Below are positions 1 to 5,593 of a DNA stretch of 10,585 nucleotides, in pieces. The stretch's first letter is position 1, and each line of letters opens with the position of its first letter. The stretch is from Gemmatimonadota bacterium (GTDB lineage Bacteria; Gemmatimonadota; Gemmatimonadetes; Longimicrobiales; Longimicrobiaceae). The stretch lies in assembly GCA_019348475.1 (NCBI GenBank), contig JAHWJJ010000110.1:1-10585 (forward strand), in the 5' to 3' direction. Both the position numbers and the translations under genes were made by a program. The notes beneath the pieces are model-generated. The model saw nothing but the letters and a program-made list of their open reading frames with translations. It did not search any database and was not told the origin of the DNA.

Positions 1-34
1 CCACCCGTGCCGTCCCCGCCCGGCGCCTTCCCGG

Positions 35-131
35 CCCCTCCCCGCCCGTTCTTCGCGGGGAGGGGAGAACTTCGACCGGGTGGGGGACCTCGTGCCGAGC
101 CCCTTCCCCCACGCAGTTTGTGGGGGAAGGG
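35..131. repeat. Hairpin pair in repeat copy 1
   Basis: The first hairpin has arms 35-45 and 55-65 (11 bp, CCCCTCCCCGC with its exact complement) and a 9-nt loop. The second has arms 101-112 and 120-131 (12 bp, CCCTTCCCCCAC with its exact complement) and a 7-nt loop, GCAGTTT. Both are perfectly paired and so would fold in RNA from either strand. They could protect or terminate the minus-strand transcript ending at 408, but there is no T tract. They resemble REP-type extragenic palindromes more than intrinsic terminators. Confidence 0.8.
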
Positions 132-217
132 CCGGGGATGGGGGGCGGTCCGCCCACGCACCACACCCTCCACCTCGCGCCATCCACCCGTGCCGTCCCC
201 GCCCGGCGCCTTCCCGG

Positions 218-315
218 CCCCTCCCCGCCCGTTCTTCGCGGGGAGGGGAGAACTTCGAGCGGGTGGGGGACCTCGTGCCGATCTCCCTTCCCCCACGCAG
301 TTTGTGGGGGAAGGG
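218..315. repeat. Hairpin pair in repeat copy 2
   Basis: This is the same two-hairpin module as in copy 1. Arms 218-228/238-248 surround a 9-nt loop, and arms 285-296/304-315 surround the loop GCAGTTT. Every base of the four arms is conserved between copies, while the differences between copies fall outside the stems. This is consistent with the hairpins being the maintained part of the unit, although the copies may simply be too recent to judge selection. Confidence 0.8.
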
Positions 316-370
316 CCGGGGATGGGGGGCGGCCCGCCCACGCACCACACCCTCCACCGCGCGCGATCCA

Positions 371-410
371 CCCGTTCACCCGTTCACCCCTTCACCCGTT
401 CACCCCTTCA
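371..410. repeat. Octamer tandem array, five CCC(G/C)TTCA units
   Basis: Five 8-bp units lie at 371-378, 379-386, 387-394, 395-402 and 403-410, with G or C at the fourth base. On the minus strand the unit reads TGAA(G/C)GGG. The unit at 403-410 supplies the TGA stop of the hydrolase gene (complement of 408-410). The array therefore begins exactly at the 3' end of that reading frame and runs downstream. Confidence 0.85.
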
Positions 411-1397
411 CCCTACCCGCACCCACGCCTCCAGCCCGTTCACCCCGTCCCGCACGTCCCGCTCCACCGCGCCCAGGCCCCGCAGGTACATCAGGTGCGC
501 GCGCGCCTCGCGCAGGGCGTGCAGAAAGTTGTCCGGGGGCAGGTCCGGGAACAGGCGCAGCGTGACCTCGAACGCGGTGCGCGGGCGGTCCAGCGCGTCC
601 AGCGTCTGCGCGGTGCGGGCCTCGTGATGCGCGACGATCCAGTCGATGCGCCCCGCCAGGTCGCGGAACGGCTCGCCGTGCGAGGGAAGGACCAGCTCCA
701 CCGGCAGCTCCCGGAGCCGGCCCAGCGAGCCCAGGTAGTCCGCCAGCGGGTTCTCCGCGTACAGGTCCGCGCCGATGTTGGGCGAAATGCGCGGCAGCAC
801 GTGGTCGCCCACGATCAGGATCCGCGTCCCCGCATGGTACACCGTGACGTGCCCCGGCGAGTGGCCGGGCGTGAGGATCCACTCCCACCCCGCGGCGCCG
901 GGGAGCGGCCCCCGCTCTCCGCAGAGCACCTCGTCCGGCGGACAGTACTCGTAGCGCTGGTGGATGCGGTCCGACGCGGCCAGCAGGGCGTCCGCCAGCG
1001 GGGCCGGGATGCCGCACGCGCGAAAGTGATCCGCCACGGCGGCACGGTCCGTCGGCCAGCCGTGCACCCAGCCCAGGGCCAGCTCCTCCTCGCGCGCGTG
1101 GATGCAGACGCGCGCGCCGCTCCACGCGCGCACCGGCCCCGCCAGGCCGTAGTGGTCGATGTGCGCGTGCGTCAGCACCACGTGGCGCAGCGACCCCGGC
1201 GTGACCCCCAGCTCCCCCGCCGCGTCGCGCAGCGCGCCCCGGGCGGGGGGCGTGTCGATGCCGGTGTCCACCAGCACGTGGCCGTCGTCGCCCTCGATCA
1301 CCCACGCCGCCACCTCGCGCGGGGGGAACGGCAGCGGGACGGAGATGCGGTGCACCCCCGGCGCCACCCGCAGCGGCGGCGCGGCGGCGGCGGTCAC
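408..1397 (-). CDS. Metallo-beta-lactamase-fold hydrolase
   Basis: A 329-residue cytoplasmic protein of the MBL superfamily with a binuclear metal site. The signature HAHIDH lies at residues 77-82 (H77, H79, D81, H82). Further likely metal ligands are H179 in TPGHSPGH, D198 in GDHVLP and H240 in PSHGEP, so the site looks complete. Residues 1-45 form the usual opening beta-strands ending in VDTGID. Residues from about 250 are a helical C-terminal extension like the winged-helix tail of LACTB2-type hydrolases. I chose the GTG at 1397 because it overlaps the upstream fadJ-like stop as GTGA, implying translational coupling, and because the fold begins about 10 residues later. No signal peptide is seen. 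The substrate cannot be read from sequence. Coupling to a beta-oxidation enzyme makes a thioester such as acyl-CoA a reasonable guess (inference); glyoxalase-II-like, lactonase or nuclease activity are alternatives. Confidence 0.9.
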   Translation of the reverse strand: MTAAAAPPLRVAPGVHRISVPLPFPPREVAAWVIEGDDGHVLVDTGIDTPPARGALRDAAGELGVTPGSLRHVVLTHAHIDHYGLAGPVRAWSGARVCIHAREEELALGWVHGWPTDRAAVADHFRACGIPAPLADALLAASDRIHQRYEYCPPDEVLCGERGPLPGAAGWEWILTPGHSPGHVTVYHAGTRILIVGDHVLPRISPNIGADLYAENPLADYLGSLGRLRELPVELVLPSHGEPFRDLAGRIDWIVAHHEARTAQTLDALDRPRTAFEVTLRLFPDLPPDNFLHALREARAHLMYLRGLGAVERDVRDGVNGLEAWVRVG

Positions 1398-3571
1398 GCG
1401 TCGTCGGGAAAGAACAGCCGGCCCTCGCGCCCCATCTCCTCCAGCATCTTCGCCGGCGCGTAGCGCGCGCCGAAGCGCTGCTCCAGCGCCCGCAGCCGCT
1501 CCAGCACGTCGCGCGCGCCCGTCCGGTCCACGTACCAGAAGGGGCCGCCGCGGAAGGGGGGAAAGCCGATCCCGAACACCGCCCCCACGTCGCCGTCGCG
1601 GGCGCCGCGCAGCACGCCCTCTTCCAGCGTGCGCACCGCCTCGTTCACCATGATCAACGCCAGCCGGTCCTGGATCTCCGCGCGCCCCATCTCCTTCTTC
1701 GGCGGATTGCCGATCACCGCGTAGACCGCCTCGTCCGGGCCCGCCTTCTTCCCGTCGTCGCCGTAGCGGTAGAAGCCCTTGCCGTTCTTGCGTCCCAGCC
1801 GCCCGTCTTCCACCATCCGGTCCACCACCGTGGGCGGGCTCCCCATCCGCTCCGTGAACGCCTCGGCCATGATCTTCCCCGCCTTCTGCGCCACGTCCAG
1901 CCCCACCTCGTCGTACAGCGTGACGGGACCAACGGGGAACCCCCACTCCGTCATCGCGCGGTCCAGCTCCTCCATCCGCACCCCCTCCTGCAGCAGGAGC
2001 GCGGCTTCGGCCATGTAGGGGGAGAGGATGCGGTTGACGTAGAAGCCGGGCGAATCGTTTACCACGATGGGCGTCTTGCCGATCTTCTTGGCATAGGCGT
2101 GCGCCGTGGCCGTCACCCAGTCCGCGGTCCCCGGGTGCGTGATGATCTCCACCAGCGGCATCTTTTCCACGGGGGAAAAGAAGTGCAGCCCGATCACGCG
2201 GTCCGGCCGCGACGCCGCCTCCGCCAGGCGGGCGATGGGGATGGTGGAGGTGTTGGAGCCGATCACCACCCCCTCCCCCACCGCCTCCTCGATCTCCTTG
2301 ATCACGCGGTGCTTGAGCCCCATCTCCTCGAACACCGCCTCGACGATGACGTCGGAGGCGTGGAAGCCGGTGTACTCGGTGGTCGGCTGCACGCGGTCGA
2401 TGAGCTTGGTGACCTCGAACCTCTTCATCCGCTTGCGTTTGGCGCGCTTGATCAGCGACTCGCGCGCGGTGCGCAGCCCCTTCGCGGCGGCTTCGGGCTT
2501 CACGTCCTTCAGCCGCACGCGAATGCCGCTCTCCGCCGACGCCGCCGCGATCCCCGCGCCCATGAATCCGGCGCCGACCACGGCGATCTGGTCCACCTTC
2601 TTCGGCTCGACGTCGTCGCCCAGCCCCGCGTCGTTCTTGGCCGCCGTGCTGGTGAAGAAGACGTGCACGAGCGAGCGAGCCTCCGGCGTCACCGCCAGTT
2701 CGCCGAAGGCCCGCGCCTCCAGCTCCTGCGCCTGGCGCACGTCCCTGTCCAGCCCGGCTTCGACCACCTTCAGCAGGCGCAGCGGGGCGGGATACAGCCC
2801 GTGCGTCTTCTGCATCACCCCCTGCCGCGCCTTGCTGAAGATCAGCTTGCGCATGGGGAGCAGGTTCTCCATCCGCTCGGGGGACCCCGAGCGGCGCGCG
2901 ACCCGGGGCTGCAGCTTCTTCGCCGCGAGCGCCATGGCCTGGCGGCTGGCGACCTCCAGCAGCACGGGCTGCGGCACCACCTCGTCGACGATCCCCGCCT
3001 TCATGGCGCGGCGCGCGTCCAGCTGCTTGCCCGTCAGCATCAGGTCCAGCGCCGCGCGGAGCCCGATGAGCCGCGGCAGCCGCGCCGTTCCCCCCGCGCC
3101 GGGGATGATCCCCAGGTTCACCTCGGGGAGCCCCAGCTTCGTTTTGGGCGAGTCGCTGGCGATGCGGTAGGTGCACGCGAGCGCCGTCTCCAGCCCGCCG
3201 CCCAGCGCCGCGCCGTCGATGGCGGCGACGACGGGCATCCGCAGGCGCTCCAGGCGTTCCAGCATCTCCTGGCCGGCGCGGCTGGCGGCCTCGGCGTCCG
3301 CGGCCGTCTGGAACTCCTTGAACTCCTCGATGTCTGCGCCGGCGATCCACGTCCCCTTCTTTTCGGAGACGATGACGGCCGCGCGCACCCCGCCCTCGCC
3401 GTTCTCCAGCCGGTCCAGGATGCCGCCCAGCTCGCGCAGCAGTCCCTCGGAGATCACGTTCACCGGGCGGGCGGGGTCGTTCAGGGTGATCACGGCCAGG
3501 CCGTCCGTGACCTCCATGCGCACCGGCAGGGCCTGCTCGGTGTCGCGCTCTTCGTCCAGGATGGTTGCCAT
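1394..3571 (-). CDS. fadJ: Bifunctional enoyl-CoA hydratase / 3-hydroxyacyl-CoA dehydrogenase (FadJ type)
   Basis: A 725-residue beta-oxidation alpha subunit, close to the length of E. coli FadJ. Residues 15-220 are a crotonase domain. Both catalytic glutamates are present: E128 in GGGLETALA and E150 in LPEVNLGIIPGAGGT. Residues 327-510 are the NAD-binding dehydrogenase domain with GAGFMG at 333-338. The catalytic set expected from human HADH spacing is intact: S442 (NTS), H463 (LHFFSPVEKMPLVE), E475 and N513. Two helical C-terminal domains follow, with NGKGF at 596-600. The enzyme hydrates 2-enoyl-CoA and oxidises the L-3-hydroxyacyl-CoA to 3-ketoacyl-CoA. The start at 3571 has GGGGAG six bases upstream. 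The gene overlaps the MBL hydrolase by 4 bp. No thiolase (FadI/FadA) is in the window, so the partner must lie elsewhere. FadB or a stand-alone paralogue cannot be excluded, so the symbol is tentative. Confidence 0.93.
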   Translation of the reverse strand: MATILDEERDTEQALPVRMEVTDGLAVITLNDPARPVNVISEGLLRELGGILDRLENGEGGVRAAVIVSEKKGTWIAGADIEEFKEFQTAADAEAASRAGQEMLERLERLRMPVVAAIDGAALGGGLETALACTYRIASDSPKTKLGLPEVNLGIIPGAGGTARLPRLIGLRAALDLMLTGKQLDARRAMKAGIVDEVVPQPVLLEVASRQAMALAAKKLQPRVARRSGSPERMENLLPMRKLIFSKARQGVMQKTHGLYPAPLRLLKVVEAGLDRDVRQAQELEARAFGELAVTPEARSLVHVFFTSTAAKNDAGLGDDVEPKKVDQIAVVGAGFMGAGIAAASAESGIRVRLKDVKPEAAAKGLRTARESLIKRAKRKRMKRFEVTKLIDRVQPTTEYTGFHASDVIVEAVFEEMGLKHRVIKEIEEAVGEGVVIGSNTSTIPIARLAEAASRPDRVIGLHFFSPVEKMPLVEIITHPGTADWVTATAHAYAKKIGKTPIVVNDSPGFYVNRILSPYMAEAALLLQEGVRMEELDRAMTEWGFPVGPVTLYDEVGLDVAQKAGKIMAEAFTERMGSPPTVVDRMVEDGRLGRKNGKGFYRYGDDGKKAGPDEAVYAVIGNPPKKEMGRAEIQDRLALIMVNEAVRTLEEGVLRGARDGDVGAVFGIGFPPFRGGPFWYVDRTGARDVLERLRALEQRFGARYAPAKMLEEMGREGRLFFPDDA

Positions 3572-3704
3572 CTCGCTCTCCCCTTGCGGGTCTGGTTGGT
3601 CACGGTCGGACTGCGCGCTGATTCTTGCTCCAACTCCACCTGCCGGCCTCTCCCGGGCGAATCAGCGCAACGACAACGGCGTTGGACCGACAAACGCGCG
3701 TGAG

Positions 3705-4202
3705 TCACGGTCCCTGGGCGGGGACGCGGAAGACGCGGCGGTTGCGCTCCTGCAGCAGGATGGACGGTCCTAACGACGGCGTGTGCAGCAGGGTGATTCC
3801 GGACACGGCGCCGCTCTCCACCGGCTCCGGGCCGACCATCAACAGCGCGGTGCCGTTCACGTCCGGCAGTAGCTCGAGGTGGATCCGCCCCCGTCCGTGT
3901 TCCCCCGCCACCTGCAGCCCCGGGCCGCCCGGGTTGGAAAGACCCACGCGCACGTGCGGCTCCAGCCTGTGCCCCAGTTGCAGCACTGGTCCCGATCTCT
4001 CCAGTGCCCACTGCGACACGGTGGCGCCGCGCGCGTTCACCAGCTCGAACTTCTCCGCGCGCACCACCTGCCCCTGTCCGCGCGTGAACCCCGCCAGCGC
4101 GAGCACGGCCAGCAGCGCGCAGAGGGCCGTGGTCCACCGGTTCCGCCGCTCCAGCCGCGCGATCCGCAGCTCCAGCCCGTCGATCGGTCCCGTGCTCTCC
4201 AT
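3705..4202 (-). CDS. Small single-span membrane protein with beta-repeat outer domain, function unknown
   Basis: A 165-residue protein I do not recognise by family name. Residues 1-22 are charged and amphipathic (LELRIARLERRNR), like a short coiled coil or cytoplasmic anchor. Residues 23-40 are one hydrophobic span. The rest is probably exported and is made of irregular repeats of about 20 residues, each a beta-strand pair around an Asn/Asp-Gly or Gly-Arg turn, near residues 51-67, 72-88, 94-111 and 147-161. I chose the ATG at 4202 over the in-frame ATG at 4265 because AAGGAG sits six bases upstream and because the longer version would start inside the octamer array. It lies 84 bp downstream of the SDR stop and 133 bp upstream of fadJ on the same strand, so an operon is possible. 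I infer envelope location only. Confidence 0.75.
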   Translation of the reverse strand: MESTGPIDGLELRIARLERRNRWTTALCALLAVLALAGFTRGQGQVVRAEKFELVNARGATVSQWALERSGPVLQLGHRLEPHVRVGLSNPGGPGLQVAGEHGRGRIHLELLPDVNGTALLMVGPEPVESGAVSGITLLHTPSLGPSILLQERNRRVFRVPAQGP

Positions 4203-4208
4203 CCCGTG

Positions 4209-4214
4209 CTCCTT
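4209..4214 (-). promoter_or_regulatory. Strong Shine-Dalgarno deciding the membrane-protein start
   Basis: On the minus strand this reads AAGGAG, exactly six bases before the ATG at 4202-4200. It sets the start well inside the longest open frame, which would otherwise begin at 4265 within repeat DNA. Confidence 0.75.
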
Positions 4215-4236
4215 CCACGTGTGCCGTCGATCGCCA

Positions 4237-4284
4237 CGCACTCCCGCACTAACGCACTTTCGCACTTTCGCACTTTCGCACTTC
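4237..4284. repeat. Octamer tandem array, six CGCACTNN units
   Basis: Six 8-bp units run from 4237 to 4284: CGCACTCC, CGCACTAA, three CGCACTTT and CGCACTTC. Read on the minus strand the unit is NNAGTGCG, and the array begins two bases after the TGA of the SDR gene (complement of 4287-4289). It fills much of the 84-bp gap before the next gene's ribosome-binding site. No stem-loop is evident. Confidence 0.85.
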
Positions 4285-4286
4285 CC

Positions 4287-5069
4287 TCACGCCGCCGTCA
4301 GTCCTCCATCCACCGCCAGCACCTGCCCCGTCACGTAGTCGGCCGCGGGGGAGAGCAGGAAGACTGCGGCGCCGATCAGCTCATCCGCCCCGCCGGTGCG
4401 GCCCAGGGGAACGCTGCGGGAGATCGCCTTCTCCGCGCGCTCCAGCACCGCCCTGGTCATCTTCGTTGGAAAGAAGCCGGGGGCGATGGCGTTCACGCGG
4501 ATGCCGTGGCGCGCCCACTTGACGGCCAGGTCGCGGGTAAAGGCGATGACGGCGCCCTTGGAGGCGCTGTAGCCGATTGCGTCCAGCACCTCGGGCGCGC
4601 TTCCCGTCAGCCCGGCGATGGAGGCCACGTTCAGGATGGCCCCGGGCTCGCCGCGTTCGATCAGCCGGCGCCCCACCTCGCGGGAGCAGAGAAAGGCGCC
4701 GGTGGCGTTCACCTCCATCACCTTGCGCCAGGCTTCGACCGGCATCTCGGCCGCGGGCGCCCCCCACGAGGTGCCGGAGTTGTTCACCAGCAGGTCGATG
4801 GGCCCCAGCTCCGCCTCCACCCGCTCCACCGCGGCGCTCACGTCGTCATCCGACGAGACGTCCAGCCTGAGGGCCAGGGTGCGGGTGCCGTACTCGTCGG
4901 TCAGCTCGCGAGCGACTTCGGCGCACGCCTCCTGGCTGCGCGAGCCCACGGCGACGGACGCGCCCGCCTGCGCCAGCCCCCGCGCGATCTGCTCGCCCAA
5001 CCCGCGCCCTCCGCCCGTCACCAGGGCCACCCTTCCGGTAAGGTCGAACAGTTCGCGTACGGTGCGCAT
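4287..5069 (-). CDS. Classical short-chain dehydrogenase/reductase (SDR)
   Basis: A 260-residue NAD(P)-dependent oxidoreductase with every classical SDR landmark. The cofactor glycine motif TGGGRGLG is at 18-25, LDV at 69-71 and NNSG at 96-99 (usually NNAG). The catalytic set is N121, S150 (NVASIAG), Y167 and K171 (YSASK), followed by the PG motif near 197-198. Length matches the 250-260 residues typical of the family. The pattern resembles gluconate 5-dehydrogenase and FabG-like 3-oxoacyl-ACP reductases. Substrate cannot be fixed from sequence. An R44 after the second strand (VGSRSQ) may favour NADP(H), as an inference. The start at 5069 has GAAGG about seven bases upstream. A candidate promoter and a palindrome lie just upstream, and the membrane protein and fadJ-like gene follow on the same strand. 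Confidence 0.92.
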   Translation of the reverse strand: MRTVRELFDLTGRVALVTGGGRGLGEQIARGLAQAGASVAVGSRSQEACAEVARELTDEYGTRTLALRLDVSSDDDVSAAVERVEAELGPIDLLVNNSGTSWGAPAAEMPVEAWRKVMEVNATGAFLCSREVGRRLIERGEPGAILNVASIAGLTGSAPEVLDAIGYSASKGAVIAFTRDLAVKWARHGIRVNAIAPGFFPTKMTRAVLERAEKAISRSVPLGRTGGADELIGAAVFLLSPAADYVTGQVLAVDGGLTAA

Positions 5070-5122
5070 TCGTGCCTTCGTTCAGCGTTGGCGGACACCT
5101 TGCCCGCACGATCGTCGATGCC

Positions 5123-5150
5123 AATCTAACCGCGGTGAAAACCCGCGCAA
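5123..5150 (-). promoter_or_regulatory. Candidate sigma70-like promoter for the SDR gene
   Basis: On the minus strand a -35-like TTGCGC (complement of 5145-5150) is separated by 16 bases from a -10-like TAGATT (complement of 5123-5128). Matches to consensus are 3/6 and 4/6. A start of transcription near 5116 would leave a leader of about 45 nt. This is the best match upstream of the gene in a GC-rich background, but it is unproven. Confidence 0.4.
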
Positions 5151-5162
5151 ATGCTGGGAAAA

Positions 5163-5177
5163 CTGAGCGCCGCTCAG
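5163..5177. promoter_or_regulatory. 15-bp perfect interrupted palindrome, operator-like
   Basis: CTGAGCG and CGCTCAG flank a single central C. The dyad centre is about 20 bp upstream of the candidate -35 of the SDR gene. The size and TGAGCG half-site resemble operators of TetR-family repressors (inference). No regulator gene is present in the window. As RNA it could form only a small 6-bp hairpin with a 3-nt loop, so a DNA-binding role is more likely. Confidence 0.45.
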
Positions 5178-5245
5178 GAATAGGGAATCAGGGAATAGGG
5201 AATAGGGAAATACGGAAAAGGGAATCATATGGAAGAGGGAATAGG
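5177..5245. repeat. Degenerate GGGAATA heptamer array
   Basis: Plus-strand units of GGGAAT followed by A or C occur at 5183, 5191, 5198, 5220 and 5237, with GGAATA at 5177 and looser GGGAAA and GGAAAA copies between. The same heptamer occurs in inverse orientation at 5573-5593, over the stop codon of the YkuD lipoprotein. The block starts at the right edge of the dyad ending at 5177. Confidence 0.75.
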
Positions 5246-5330
5246 CGAGTAGCGGCGAACTGAAGACGGCGTGGTCAGGTCGCGCTCAGGGTGGGGTTCG
5301 GCTGTCGGGGCCGGGCACCAGCAAGGGTGA

Positions 5331-5406
5331 GTAGATTCCTCAGTCGGCGGTAAAGATCAAGCACGGGCGAAGATCGCGCGCGCCTCCTTCGGAATGACAG
5401 TTTTTT
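5331..5406. repeat. Probable dispersed repeat element with inverted ends
   Basis: The segment opens with TAGATTCCTCAGTCGG and closes with CCTTCGGAATGACAG followed by six T. ATTCC at 5335-5339 and GGAAT at 5391-5395 are inverted. The arrangement resembles a repeat I recall from many GC-rich genomes (AGATTCCTCGGTCG...CCTCGGAATGACA). Only one copy is in this window, so the family assignment rests on memory of the pattern. Confidence 0.45.
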
Positions 5407-5514
5407 CTCTTACGGTAGCGGATGGTCAGGGGGTTCGAGTGCCGGGAGATCAGCCCATCGCGGCATCCCGATCCAACCGGGCTCGTCGGCTCGCGTGACA
5501 TGATCCACACCGAA

Positions 5515-5542
5515 AGCGCGCCCGCTGGGAGGCGGACGCGCT
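5515..5542 (-). terminator. Candidate rho-independent terminator for the YkuD lipoprotein gene
   Basis: In minus-strand RNA an 11-bp stem forms: AGCGCGUCCGC pairs with GCGGGCGCGCU through one U-G wobble, around a 6-nt loop, and is followed by UUCGG. On the plus strand the wobble becomes a C-A mismatch, so the structure favours minus-strand transcripts. It lies about 40 bp after the stop at 5584. The T tract is short, as is common in GC-rich genomes. Confidence 0.55.
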
Positions 5543-5548
5543 CTGTTC

Positions 5549-5571
5549 AGCCGGCCCCTTCCGTGCCGGCT
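5549..5571. repeat. 7-bp inverted repeat downstream of the YkuD gene
   Basis: AGCCGGC at 5549-5555 pairs with GCCGGCT at 5565-5571 around a 9-nt loop. It sits between the stop codon and the stronger terminator-like hairpin, and may assist termination or transcript stability. Confidence 0.4.
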
Positions 5572-5572
5572 A

Positions 5573-5593
5573 TTCCCTGTTCCCTATTCCCTG
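5573..5593. repeat. Three-unit heptamer array spanning the YkuD-gene stop codon
   Basis: On the minus strand the units are GGGAATA, GGGAACA and GGGAATA. The first supplies the last Glu codon and the TAG stop (complement of 5584-5586). The block matches 5189-5209 in inverse orientation at 20 of 21 bases. Confidence 0.75.

Larger units (their letters stand above)
1..367. repeat. Two tandem copies of a 183/184-bp non-coding unit
   Basis: Copy 1 spans 1-183 and copy 2 spans 184-367. By eye they differ at roughly six or seven positions plus one indel near 100/283, so they are about 96% identical. A third copy appears to begin at 368 but diverges after about eight bases into an octamer array. Each unit carries two perfect inverted repeats, listed separately, and the tract is extremely G/C-strand biased. 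Reading frames run through it, but their proline/arginine/serine-rich products look like GC artefacts, and the two copies do not keep one frame because of the indel. The block lies downstream of the hydrolase gene that ends at 408. It is probably a recently duplicated extragenic palindromic element. No gene is supported here. Confidence 0.85.
5070..5583. other. 514-bp gene-free interval between SDR and YkuD lipoprotein
   Basis: No convincing coding frame is seen on either strand. From left to right it holds the SDR promoter candidate, a 15-bp dyad, a GGGAATA-rich array, a repeat-like element near 5331-5406, a minus-strand terminator candidate and a second short hairpin. Base composition is visibly less GC-rich than the genes, notably 5177-5245 and 5395-5410. 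The plus-strand open frame that starts at 5422 lacks any domain signature and runs antisense through the lipoprotein gene. Confidence 0.7.

Noticed and set aside
1..410. CRISPR array
   Set aside because: Only two long units in direct tandem with no spacers, plus an octamer array; no cas genes in the window.
120..1463. Plus-strand open frame (447 codons) across repeats and antisense to the MBL gene
   Set aside because: Low-complexity Arg/His/Pro product; the opposite strand encodes an intact metal-site protein.
1398..3350. In-frame upstream extension of the MBL hydrolase into an 980-residue product
   Set aside because: The extension is an out-of-frame shadow of the fadJ-like gene; the GTGA overlap and start of the fold at 1397 are far more likely.
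2099..3703. Long plus-strand open frame (534 codons) antisense to the fadJ-like gene
   Set aside because: Its His/Arg/Leu/Asp-rich product mirrors the codon bias of the true gene; no domain, and the minus strand carries a complete catalytic enzyme.
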